The position numbers were made by a program, and so were the translations under genes. Positions 49,907 through 57,835 of a stretch of 64,000 nucleotides of DNA are shown here, one piece after another. Below the pieces are notes generated by a model that worked only from the letters and a program-made list of their open reading frames with translations, did no database searches and had not been told where the DNA came from. This DNA is from JBFHDX01 sp041584475 (GTDB taxonomy: Bacteria; Pseudomonadota; Alphaproteobacteria; UBA8366; JADFVY01): assembly GCA_041584475.1 (NCBI GenBank), contig JBFHDX010000002.1, positions 20,245-84,244 on the forward strand. Reading direction: 5' to 3'. Position 1 is the first letter of the stretch; each line of letters begins with the position of its first letter.

Positions 49907-51040
49907 ATGACGCCCAAGCCGGACGCCGTCTCCCGCTGGACCGACACCTATTTCAGCCGGACGCGCCGGATCGTCGACGAATTCGGCGACTGCCGCGTCA
50001 CCTATGCGATCTTCATGCGCCGGCCCGTGGTCTGCGCGCCGCGCCTCGCCATCGAGTGGCTCGAGGCGGTCGCGGCCGAGCGCAAGGCCGACATCGAGAT
50101 CGAGCTGCGCTATGGCGAGGGGCGCTGGGTCGGCGCCGGCGAGGTGCTGCTTTACATCAGCGGGCCGTTCGCCCTGCTCGTCGATCTGGAAACGCTGCTG
50201 CTGCAGAAGATCGGGCCGGCCTGCGTCGCCGCGTACAATGCCGCGGCGATGTGCATGGACCTGCCCCGCGTCGCCTTCCTGGCGATGGATGCCCGGCACT
50301 GCGCCGGCACCGAGATGGCCGAGCAGATGGCGTACGCGGCGTCGGTCGGGTCGGGCCGTGCCAAGCGCAAGATCGGCGCCGTCGGCTTCATCGGCAACGC
50401 GACCGATGCCACGGCGCATTATTTCGGGCTGCAGGAGGGCCTCGGCACGATGCCGCACGCGCTGATCGGCTATGCCGGATCGACCGTGCGGGCGGCCGAG
50501 ATGTTCCACGAGACCTATCCGGAAGAGCCGCTGACCGTGCTGGTCGATTATTTCGGCAAGGAGGTGAGCGATTCGATCGAGGTCTGCGAGCGGTTCCCGG
50601 ACCTCGCCGGCGACGGCCGGCTGCGCGTGCGCCTCGATACGCCGGGATCGCGCTTCTGCGAGGGCCTCGATCCGACCGCTTCCTATGCCGCGCTCGACCG
50701 GCACGTGCCGCGCGCGATCCGCGGTTACCGCACCGAGGAGGAGCTGCGCGACCTCGTCGGGCCCGGCGTCTCCGCGGCCGCCATCTGGCACATGCGCGAA
50801 CGGCTCGACGCGGCCGGGTTCCGTAATGTCGGGATCGTCGCCTCGAGCGGCTTCGGCCCGCACAAGTGCAAGACCATGGCGATCGCCGAGGCGCCGATCG
50901 ACATGATCGGCACCGGCAGCTACCTGCCCGAGCGCTGGACCGAGACCTACGCCACCGCCGACATCGTCGAGTATGACGGCGAGCAGCGCGTCAAGGTCGG
51001 CCGCGAGTTCCTCCTGCGCAAGCCGGCCGCGCGTCGCTGA
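49907..51040 (+). CDS. Nicotinate phosphoribosyltransferase-like protein
   Basis: A 377-residue protein related to nicotinate phosphoribosyltransferases. It shows the family segments FSRTRRIVDEFGDCRVTYAI, a central MDARHCAGTEMAEQMAYAAS, TVLVDYFGKEVSDSIEV (PRPP-type acidic region) and the C-terminal SSGFGPHKCKTMA and IDMIGTGSYLP, which correspond to the phosphate-binding end of PncB-like enzymes. It is shorter than typical PncB and may have another substrate. It follows DAHP synthase and its stop touches the convergent marR stop. Confidence 0.8.
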   Translation: MTPKPDAVSRWTDTYFSRTRRIVDEFGDCRVTYAIFMRRPVVCAPRLAIEWLEAVAAERKADIEIELRYGEGRWVGAGEVLLYISGPFALLVDLETLLLQKIGPACVAAYNAAAMCMDLPRVAFLAMDARHCAGTEMAEQMAYAASVGSGRAKRKIGAVGFIGNATDATAHYFGLQEGLGTMPHALIGYAGSTVRAAEMFHETYPEEPLTVLVDYFGKEVSDSIEVCERFPDLAGDGRLRVRLDTPGSRFCEGLDPTASYAALDRHVPRAIRGYRTEEELRDLVGPGVSAAAIWHMRERLDAAGFRNVGIVASSGFGPHKCKTMAIAEAPIDMIGTGSYLPERWTETYATADIVEYDGEQRVKVGREFLLRKPAARR

Positions 51041-51499
51041 TCAGAACGCCGCCAGCCGCGCCCGCAGCTCGGCGAGCACGGCGGCGGCGTCGCGGATCGC
51101 CCGCTCGTCCATGCCCGGCGCGATCGTCTCGTAGGCGTCCTCGATGCGCCGCGATACCTCTGCCAACCGTTCCCTGCCCCGTGCCGTGATGCGGACCAGG
51201 CGGGACCGTTTGTGCGCCGGATTGTCGACGAATTCCACGAGGCCCTGCGCGGCCAGCTCGTTCGCCAGCATCTGAATATGCTGGCGCGATACCGGACGGG
51301 CGCGGGCGAGCTGCGGGACGGTCTGCGGTCCCTCGCGGGCGAGGCTGCGCAAGAGCCCCCAGGAGCCGGCGCCGGCCGGCGTGGTGGCGCCGATCTTCTC
51401 GCCGGCGGCACGCAGCCTGAAATAGGTGTGGATGACCTCCATGCCCAGCTCGAACAGGGCGCGGCCGGCCGCCGTCCGCTCGCTCTTCGCCTTCGCCAT
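51041..51499 (-). CDS. MarR-family transcriptional regulator
   Basis: A 152-residue winged-helix repressor. The DNA-recognition region is TVPQLARARPVSRQHIQMLANELAAQGLVEF, followed by the wing VDNPAHKRSRLVRITARGRE. Dimerisation helices lie at both ends. It is divergent from a methyltransferase gene, and the space between them holds two copies of the palindrome TGACAA-N5-TTGTCA, so self-repression and control of the neighbour are likely. The ligand is unknown. AGGAG precedes the ATG. Confidence 0.92.
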   Translation of the reverse strand: MAKAKSERTAAGRALFELGMEVIHTYFRLRAAGEKIGATTPAGAGSWGLLRSLAREGPQTVPQLARARPVSRQHIQMLANELAAQGLVEFVDNPAHKRSRLVRITARGRERLAEVSRRIEDAYETIAPGMDERAIRDAAAVLAELRARLAAF

Positions 51500-51520
51500 G
51501 CGATCTCCTGAAAGCTAAAA

Positions 51521-51537
51521 TGACAATTGACTTGTCA
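51521..51537. promoter_or_regulatory. MarR-type operator 1
   Basis: TGACAA-TTGAC-TTGTCA: perfect 6-base arms with a 5-base spacer, 22 bases before the marR start on the other strand. It matches operator 2, whose arms are identical and which begins 38 bases away. Confidence 0.8.
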
Positions 51538-51558
51538 AGCTGCGTAACCTGCACTATA

Positions 51559-51575
51559 TGACAATTATATTGTCA
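51559..51575. promoter_or_regulatory. MarR-type operator 2
   Basis: TGACAA-TTATA-TTGTCA: the same arms and spacer length as operator 1. It begins one base after an ATG at 51558 that would lengthen the methyltransferase; this suggests that the real start is the ATG at 51603, downstream of the operator. Confidence 0.8.
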
Positions 51576-51602
51576 AATTGTGCGACGGCAAGGATCCGAA
51601 CG

Positions 51603-52238
51603 ATGGCCGGAAAAGCGTGCGAGGCGACGAGCCAATGGGGCAGGCCGCGGGGTATCGCCGGCTGGCTCGTCTGCCGCATCATGGCGGCGAAGAACAGGGG
51701 GATGAACCGGGCCGCGGTCGCGCACCTCACCCCCCGGCCCGGCGAGCGCGTTCTCGAGATCGGCGGCGGCGCCGGCGTCACGACGGCCGCCCTCGTCGAC
51801 CACGTCGGCGCCGATGGCTTCGTCGCCGCGCTCGACCATTCGGAGACCGCGGTGCGTCTGGCGCGCAAGCGGAACCGGGCGGCCGTCGCTACGGGCCGGG
51901 CTGATATCCGCTGCGCCGGCGTGTCGCAGATGCCGTTCGCGGATGCGCGTTTCGACGGCGTGATCGCGGTCAACAATTTCCATTTCTGGCCGAGGCCCGA
52001 GTCCGACATGCGCGAGGTCTGGCGGGTACTCAGGCCCGGCGGGCGGGTCGTGATCGGCATCCGTGGCGCCGCCCGGCCGCTGCGTTTCGAGTTTGCCGGC
52101 GCCGAGCTCGGGCGCGGGCGCGCGGAAAAGGCGTGCAACGCCATGGCGGCGGCAGGATTCGCCGACATCCGCATCGAGGAAAGTCCGCTCGGCCGGCTGC
52201 TGGCGCTGTCGGTGATCGGCCGCAAGGGCCGCCGCTAG
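51603..52238 (+). CDS. SAM-dependent methyltransferase under MarR control
   Basis: A 211-residue class I methyltransferase. Motif I is RVLEIGGGAGVTTAALVDHV, the acidic strand end is VAALDHSETAV, and the product-side motif is FDGVIAVNNFHFWPRPE. It resembles the UbiE/Methyltransf_11 group; substrates there range from quinones to small toxic compounds. The start at 51603 is preferred over 51558 because the latter falls at the edge of an operator. Regulation by the divergent MarR protein suggests a response to a specific chemical, perhaps its substrate. Confidence 0.85.
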   Translation: MAGKACEATSQWGRPRGIAGWLVCRIMAAKNRGMNRAAVAHLTPRPGERVLEIGGGAGVTTAALVDHVGADGFVAALDHSETAVRLARKRNRAAVATGRADIRCAGVSQMPFADARFDGVIAVNNFHFWPRPESDMREVWRVLRPGGRVVIGIRGAARPLRFEFAGAELGRGRAEKACNAMAAAGFADIRIEESPLGRLLALSVIGRKGRR

Positions 52239-52296
52239 GCGGCGAAACCGGCCGGTACTGATGCCGGCCCAGTTCAACCCGAGAGAGGAGACGGAG

Positions 52297-52806
52297 ATGG
52301 ATCGGGGAACACACAGGCGAACAAGCCATTTCAACGTCGTGCTCATACTGCTGGCGGTCGGCGCCGTCGTCCTGGCGCTGGCCGTGCTCGACCCGGTGGC
52401 CTGGGCGACGCAGTACCGCGGCCGGGATCATGCCGGTCATCGCGACGGCAACGACGTGATGGCCAGGCTATGCGGCGACGAATTCGACGGCCGGTTGCGC
52501 GGGCTGACCGGCTATGTGGTCGATTGGCTGGAACTCGACGCAACGCAGCGAACGGCCTGGGATCGCGTCGAGGCGGCGCTCGCCGACGGCATGACGACAT
52601 TGCGCGGACTGTGCGGCGACATGCCGGCGACCGCGGCCGGATCGACCGCGCCCGAGCGACTGGCGCAGGCCGAGGCGTTCATGGAAGCGGGCACCGAAGC
52701 CGTTCGGAAGTTGCGACCGAACTTCGAGGCGTTCTACGCGACGCTCGGCGAAGCCCAGCGTGCGTCGCTGGACGACGCGCTTGCAGGGCGCGGCCACCGG
52801 CACTGA
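52297..52806 (+). CDS. Spy/CpxP-like periplasmic protein
   Basis: A 169-residue protein with an N-terminal membrane or signal helix (FNVVLILLAVGAVVLALAVL) and a mostly helical mature part. Segments WLELDATQRTAWDRVEAALA and FYATLGEAQRASLDDALAG resemble the paired LTxxQ-type motifs of Spy/CpxP chaperones and metal-resistance relatives. The His-rich tail GRGHRH and the early DHAGHRDG could bind metal. GAGGAG precedes the ATG at 52297. It is 58 bases after the methyltransferase and may be in the same transcript. Function is inferred from shape only. Confidence 0.72.
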   Translation: MDRGTHRRTSHFNVVLILLAVGAVVLALAVLDPVAWATQYRGRDHAGHRDGNDVMARLCGDEFDGRLRGLTGYVVDWLELDATQRTAWDRVEAALADGMTTLRGLCGDMPATAAGSTAPERLAQAEAFMEAGTEAVRKLRPNFEAFYATLGEAQRASLDDALAGRGHRH

Positions 52807-52861
52807 GGCGGGGTGGAATGACGGGCCGCCGGGTGCCGGCGGCCCGTATCCCGGTGTCGGC

Positions 52862-53701
52862 TCAGGGTCCGGTGCCCGATCGCTTGACCAGGGTGACGTT
52901 GCCCGTCCGATCGAGATCGTCGAACAGGTCGGCCAGGACCTCGCAGGCGATCGTCCCGTAGCGGTCACGCATGCGCTGCCGGCCTTCCGGGCTCGCCATC
53001 TCGTCGCGCAACGGCCGGAACAGGGCCCCCATGAGCAGGCGGAACTCGGCCGCTCCGAAGGTCCAGCCGCGCTCCGCCTCGTCGTCGCCCAGCGGCATCT
53101 CGGAGCGGATGATGTCGATCAGCCAGTCGCGGCGGCGCGGCAGGTCGGTGAAGTGCTTGCTGACGTGGACGAGGACGTCGTTGACGATCACCTGGCTGGT
53201 CGGATCCGTATACACGTCCTCCCAGTCGAAATCGTTGCCGCGCGCGGTCTGGATAATGCGCACGAGCTCGCGGCAGCGGGTCTGGTACTGCTCCAGCAGG
53301 ACCGGGCCGAGCATCTGGTGTATGGCCAGCAGGAAGCCGGGCACGATGCGCCGCGACAGGCCGCGTCCGGCGACCGCCGGCTGGTTCGGGGCCGGCAGCA
53401 GATGGGCGACCGGCCTGATGACGAGACGCTCGAACGGCATGCGGCGGCCGCTTTCGCGGCGCACTTCGTCGATCACCGCGAGGCACTCGTTCCAGCCGGT
53501 CCGGTAGAAGTCGATGCTGTCGTCGTCGACGCGGCACTTGAAGCCGTCGACGACGGCCCGCATCTGCCGCGTATCGAGGCTGCCGCCGTGTCGCCGGCTC
53601 TCGCCCTCGAGCAGGTCCGCGACCCGGTCCAGCAGGATTTCGGACAGGCTGCGCAGCCGCGAAGGTCCCGGTCCCAGACCCTGACTCTCGTCGTCGACCA
53701 T
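52862..53701 (-). CDS. Unknown protein, paralogue A of a tandem pair
   Basis: A 279-residue soluble, probably helical protein that I cannot assign. It shares a block with the next gene upstream: ARGNDFDWEDVYTDPTSQ, then IVNDVLVHVSKHF, a following RRDWLIDIIRSEMP, plus RPVAHLLPAPN and RGLSRRIVPGFLLAIHQMLG. These conserved Trp, Asp and Arg residues suggest an active or binding site. No signal peptide, membrane segment or metal motif is visible. It lies 156 bases after paralogue B in the same direction. Confidence 0.75.
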   Translation of the reverse strand: MVDDESQGLGPGPSRLRSLSEILLDRVADLLEGESRRHGGSLDTRQMRAVVDGFKCRVDDDSIDFYRTGWNECLAVIDEVRRESGRRMPFERLVIRPVAHLLPAPNQPAVAGRGLSRRIVPGFLLAIHQMLGPVLLEQYQTRCRELVRIIQTARGNDFDWEDVYTDPTSQVIVNDVLVHVSKHFTDLPRRRDWLIDIIRSEMPLGDDEAERGWTFGAAEFRLLMGALFRPLRDEMASPEGRQRMRDRYGTIACEVLADLFDDLDRTGNVTLVKRSGTGP

Positions 53702-53857
53702 CGTGCCTCGCCCCTTTCCCGAACGACACCCCGCGCGCGGCCAAACCGTGCCGCGCGCCCCGGAACCCGAAATTTCCCCGCTTCCCCTGGCTTCCGTTAT
53801 ACCGGGTAATCGTAAACAATCCTGAAAGACGGCAAGCCGGCTCCGCCGATCCGGGAT

Positions 53858-54661
53858 TTATCCGCCGCTTTCGAGATTGCCGATGAAGGCTCGAAGTCGC
53901 TCCACCGCCGGCTCCCCGTGTCGTTCGACCAGGCGGGCACGGCCCGCCTTCGACCTGAGATCCTGTGCGAGGTGGGCGAACAGGGCGTTCATGATCAGCG
54001 CGAAGCCCTCGTCGTCCAGCGCGGCGGCGTGGCCCGACCCGTTCGTCGGCGCCGGCATCGCGTCGTTCACGAGGCCGATGAACCAGTCGCGCTGCTCGTC
54101 GAAGTCGGCGAATTCCTGGGCCACCAGAACCAGCACATCGTCGACGATGAGCTGGCTCGTCGGGTCGGCGTAGACGTCGTCCCAGTGGAAGGCGCCGCCG
54201 CGGGCGCTGCGCGTCGAGCGCACGAGCTCGCGGCAGCGTTCCTGGTGACGGCCGAACAGCAGCGGCCCGATCAGATCCTCGATCGCCGCCAGATAGCCCG
54301 GAATGACGTGCCGCGATATCGACTGCCCGCCGGCGTTCCCGTTGCCCGACCGCGGCAGCAGATGCGCGAACGGCCAGACCAGCAGCCGCTCGAAGGACGC
54401 CTTGCGATCCTCGCCCCGGTCCTCGGCGTCGTAGAGCAGCCCGCAATCCTTCCATGCCGCACGACAGATCGCCGCCAGCGTGGGTGAATCCGGCTGCTTG
54501 AACGCGCGCGCCGCCTCCTCGATGTCGGCCTCGCCGAGTCTTCCGCCGCCGGCGTCCGCGCGCGTCCGCAGCTCGCGCATGAATACGGCGAGCGCGCGGT
54601 ACAGGTAGGCACGGATGATTGCGGGGCCCGGGTCCAGTTCGGTCGTCGGTCGGTCGGTCAT
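53858..54661 (-). CDS. Unknown protein, paralogue B of a tandem pair
   Basis: A 267-residue protein homologous to paralogue A by eye over most of its length: LVWPFAHLLPRSGN, SISRHVIPGYLAAIEDLIG, RCRELVRSTRSARG, FHWDDVYADPTSQ and DEQRDWFIGLVNDAMP all have counterparts. The N-terminal 60 residues and the C-terminal 50 differ most. As in paralogue A, I see no recognised catalytic motif. Tandem duplication followed by divergence is the likely origin. Divergent from nadE. Confidence 0.75.
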   Translation of the reverse strand: MTDRPTTELDPGPAIIRAYLYRALAVFMRELRTRADAGGGRLGEADIEEAARAFKQPDSPTLAAICRAAWKDCGLLYDAEDRGEDRKASFERLLVWPFAHLLPRSGNGNAGGQSISRHVIPGYLAAIEDLIGPLLFGRHQERCRELVRSTRSARGGAFHWDDVYADPTSQLIVDDVLVLVAQEFADFDEQRDWFIGLVNDAMPAPTNGSGHAAALDDEGFALIMNALFAHLAQDLRSKAGRARLVERHGEPAVERLRAFIGNLESGG

Positions 54662-54804
54662 GTGTTCGCTCCAGTTGCTGCGCCGGCAGGCTGGCGGCCG
54701 CGAATCCCGCAGCTTCGGCTTGATTTCAAGCGCGTCGCGATAGGATAGTCTGCGGCGACGTTTGAATTTAAACCGGTACGTGGTTGCCGGACGGTAAACG
54801 GGAC

Positions 54805-56466
54805 ATGACGGACAGAGTCCGAATCGGCCTCGCCCAGTGCAATCCGACGGTGGGCGACATTGCGGGGAACGTCGCGCTCATCCGTGCGTCGAGCGCCGCC
54901 GCGGCGGCGGACGGGGCGGATCTCGTCGTCTTCCCCGAACTCGTCGTCTGCGGCTATCCGCCGGAAGATCTGGTGCTGAAGCCGTTCTTCCTCGACCGCA
55001 TCGAGGCCGCGGTCGAGGAACTCGCAGCCACGACCGCCGATGGCGGGCCGGCGCTGCTGATCAGCGCGCCGTGGCGGCAAGAGGGAGCCCTGCACAGCGC
55101 CGCCCTGCTGCTCGACGGCGGCGAGATCGCGGCCGTGCGGTTCAAGCACGACCTGCCCAACTACGGCGTGTTCGACGAGAAGCGCGTCTTCAGTCCCGGC
55201 CCGCTTCCAGGTCCGGTCTCGTTCCGCGGCGTCCGGCTCGGCGTCATGATCTGCGAGGACATGTGGACGCCGGACGTCACCGAATGCCTCGACGAGTCGG
55301 GGGCGGAAATCCTGATCGTCGTCAACGGCTCGCCGTACGAGAGCGACAAGGTGGACGAGCGCATCCAGCTGGCGGCGGCGCGCACGACCGAAGCGAGGCT
55401 GCCGCTGGTCTACGTCAACCAGGTCGGCGGCCAGGACGAGCTCGTGTTCGACGGCGGCTCCTTCGTGCTCAACGCCGATTGCAGCGTCGCCGCCTGCCTT
55501 CCCGCCTTCTGCGCCGCCGACCAGGTCACCGACTGGACGCGGGCCGGCGACGGCTGGCGCTGCGCCGAATCGATGCGCACCGCGCCGCCCGAGCGCGAGG
55601 AAGCGATGTACCGGGCGATGGTGCTGGGCCTTGCGGACTATGTCGGCAAGAACGGCTTTCCCGGCGTCGTCATCGGCCTGTCCGGCGGCGTCGATTCCGC
55701 CCTGACCGCGGTCGTCGCGGTCGACGCGCTCGGCGCCGACAGGGTGCATTGCGTGATGATGCCGTCGCCCTACACGAGCCGCGAAAGCCTCGAGGACGCG
55801 GCGGCCTGCGCGCAGGCGCTCGGCGTGCGGCTCGACGAGGTCGGGATCGAGCCGGCGATGCGGGCGTTCGAGGCCATGCTGAAGCCGGTGTTCGGCGAGC
55901 GCGCGCCGGACACGACGGAGGAGAACATCCAGGCGCGCAGCCGCGGCATCGTCCTGATGGCGCTGTCCAACAAGTTCGGGCACATGCTGCTGACCACCGG
56001 CAACAAGTCGGAGATGTCGGTCGGCTATGCCACGCTGTACGGCGACATGGCGGGCGGCTATTCCGTCCTCAAGGACGTCTACAAGACCGATGTCTACGCC
56101 CTGTCGCGCTGGCGCAACGCCCATGCTCCGGCCGACCTCAAGGGGCCGGCCGGCGAGGTCGTCCCGCAGCGGATCATCACCAAGCCGCCCTCGGCCGAAC
56201 TCAAGCCCGGCCAGACCGACCAGGATTCGCTGCCGCCCTACGACGTGCTCGACGATATCCTGCAGTGCCTGATCGAGCACGAGATGGGGCTCGACGACAT
56301 CGTCGCCCGCGGCCACCCGCCGGCGCTCGTGCAGCGCGTCTGGCGCATGCTCGACGTCGCGGAATACAAGCGCCGCCAGGCGCCGCCGGGGGTCAAGCTG
56401 ACGCGGCGTGCCTTCGGCCGCGACCGGAGATATCCGATCACCAACGCCTTCACGAAGATCCTCTGA
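54805..56466 (+). CDS. nadE: Glutamine-dependent NAD+ synthetase
   Basis: NadE amidates nicotinic acid adenine dinucleotide to NAD+. The N-terminal nitrilase-type glutaminase has LAQCNPTVGDIAGN, FPELVVCGYPPEDL (Glu), KHDLPNYGVFDEKRVF (Lys) and MICEDMWTP (nucleophilic Cys). The C-terminal synthetase has SGGVDSALTAVVAVDALG near residue 293 and TTGNKSEMSVGYATLYGDMAGG. From the ATG at 54805 the length is 553 residues, normal for the two-domain form; a TTG at 54784 would add 7. It is followed by gltX after 1 base. Confidence 0.97.
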   Translation: MTDRVRIGLAQCNPTVGDIAGNVALIRASSAAAAADGADLVVFPELVVCGYPPEDLVLKPFFLDRIEAAVEELAATTADGGPALLISAPWRQEGALHSAALLLDGGEIAAVRFKHDLPNYGVFDEKRVFSPGPLPGPVSFRGVRLGVMICEDMWTPDVTECLDESGAEILIVVNGSPYESDKVDERIQLAAARTTEARLPLVYVNQVGGQDELVFDGGSFVLNADCSVAACLPAFCAADQVTDWTRAGDGWRCAESMRTAPPEREEAMYRAMVLGLADYVGKNGFPGVVIGLSGGVDSALTAVVAVDALGADRVHCVMMPSPYTSRESLEDAAACAQALGVRLDEVGIEPAMRAFEAMLKPVFGERAPDTTEENIQARSRGIVLMALSNKFGHMLLTTGNKSEMSVGYATLYGDMAGGYSVLKDVYKTDVYALSRWRNAHAPADLKGPAGEVVPQRIITKPPSAELKPGQTDQDSLPPYDVLDDILQCLIEHEMGLDDIVARGHPPALVQRVWRMLDVAEYKRRQAPPGVKLTRRAFGRDRRYPITNAFTKIL

Positions 56467-56467
56467 C

Positions 56468-57817
56468 ATGGCCGCGGCACCGGTGAAGGTCCGCTTCGCG
56501 CCGAGCCCGACCGGCCTGCTGCACGTGGGAAACGCGCGGCTGGCGCTCGTTAACTGGCTGTATGCGCGCCACGCCGGCGGGACATTCCTGCTGCGCCTCG
56601 ACGATACCGATCCGGATCGCTCGCGCGCCGACCACGCCGCGGCCATCGAGGAGGATTTGCGCTGGCTCGGGCTCGGCTGGGACGAATTCGTGCGCCAGTC
56701 GGACCGGGTCGAGCACTACGCCGCCGCGGTCGAGCGGCTCAAGCGGGCCGGCCGGCTGTATCCTTGCTACGAGACGTCGCAGGAGCTGGCGCTGGCGCGG
56801 AAGCTGCAGCGCGGCCGCGGCCTGCCGCCGGTCTACGACCGCGCCGCGCTGCGGCTCTCCGAGCCGGAGCGGGCGCAGCTCGAATCCGCCGGCCGGCAGC
56901 CGCACTGGCGCCTGCTGCTGGCGGACGAGCCGGTCGAATGGCGGGACCTCGGCCGCGGTGCCGTGCGCTTCGAGGCCGGCCACATGAGCGATCCGGTCCT
57001 CGTCCGCGAGGACGGCCATCCGCTGTACACGCTGTCCTCCGTCGTCGATGACGGGGAGCTCGCGATCAGCCACGTCATCCGCGGCGAGGACCATGTCGCG
57101 AACACCGCCGTGCAGATCCAGCTGTTCGACGCGCTCGGCCTGAAGGTCCCCGTCTTCGCCCACCTGCCGTTGCTGACCGGCGGCGACGGCAAGCCGCTGT
57201 CGAAACGCCTCGAGAGTCTGAGCCTGCGCGCGCTGCGCGCCGCGGGGATCGAGCCGCGGGCGCTGTGCGCCTATCTGGCCCATCTCGGCACGCCGCAGGC
57301 GGCGACCGGCGCGGCGAGCCTCGACGAGCTGGCGCGCGCGTTCGATCTTGGCGCCTTCGGCCGCGCCGCGCCCCGGTTCGACCGCAGCGAGCTCGATCAC
57401 GTCAATGCCCGGGTCCTGCACCACCTGACGTACGACGAGGTCCGCGACCGCCTGCGGGCGATCGGCATCGACGGCGCCGATGCGGATTTCTGGGAAGTGG
57501 TTCGGCCCAACCTGGCGACGCTCGCCGAGGCCGCCGACTGGTGGCGTATCCTGCACGGCCGGGTCGAACCGGTCATCACCGATGCGGCGCTGTGCGAGAC
57601 CGCGGCGCAGCACCTGCCGCCGGAGCCGTGGGACGAGTCGACGTTCAAGGCGTGGACGCAGGCGGTCGCCGCGGCGACGGGGGCGAGGGGAAAGGCGCTG
57701 TTCATGCCGCTGCGGCAGGCGCTCACCGGCACCGACCATGGACCCGAGCTGAGGCTTCTGTTACCTATGCTCGGCCGCAAGCGGGTGCTTGCGCGCCTGT
57801 CCGGCAAGACCTCCTGA
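56468..57817 (+). CDS. gltX: Glutamyl-tRNA synthetase
   Basis: A class I aminoacyl-tRNA synthetase of 449 residues. VRFAPSPTGLLHVGNAR carries the HIGH-equivalent (HVGN) and GKPLSKRLESLSL is the KMSKS-equivalent. A cysteine near YPCYETSQELALARK corresponds to the usual CFCT/YPCY region. Many alphaproteobacteria have two GltX types, one of them charging tRNA-Gln for amidation. The length and KPLSKR loop fit the shorter type, but I cannot assign specificity. The ATG at 56468 follows the nadE stop directly. Confidence 0.95.
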   Translation: MAAAPVKVRFAPSPTGLLHVGNARLALVNWLYARHAGGTFLLRLDDTDPDRSRADHAAAIEEDLRWLGLGWDEFVRQSDRVEHYAAAVERLKRAGRLYPCYETSQELALARKLQRGRGLPPVYDRAALRLSEPERAQLESAGRQPHWRLLLADEPVEWRDLGRGAVRFEAGHMSDPVLVREDGHPLYTLSSVVDDGELAISHVIRGEDHVANTAVQIQLFDALGLKVPVFAHLPLLTGGDGKPLSKRLESLSLRALRAAGIEPRALCAYLAHLGTPQAATGAASLDELARAFDLGAFGRAAPRFDRSELDHVNARVLHHLTYDEVRDRLRAIGIDGADADFWEVVRPNLATLAEAADWWRILHGRVEPVITDAALCETAAQHLPPEPWDESTFKAWTQAVAAATGARGKALFMPLRQALTGTDHGPELRLLLPMLGRKRVLARLSGKTS

Positions 57818-57835
57818 ACGACGGGACTGCACGCA

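Noticed and set aside
51558..51602. Earlier ATG for the MarR-controlled methyltransferase
   Set aside because: It abuts an operator palindrome, and the added residues are not methyltransferase-like.
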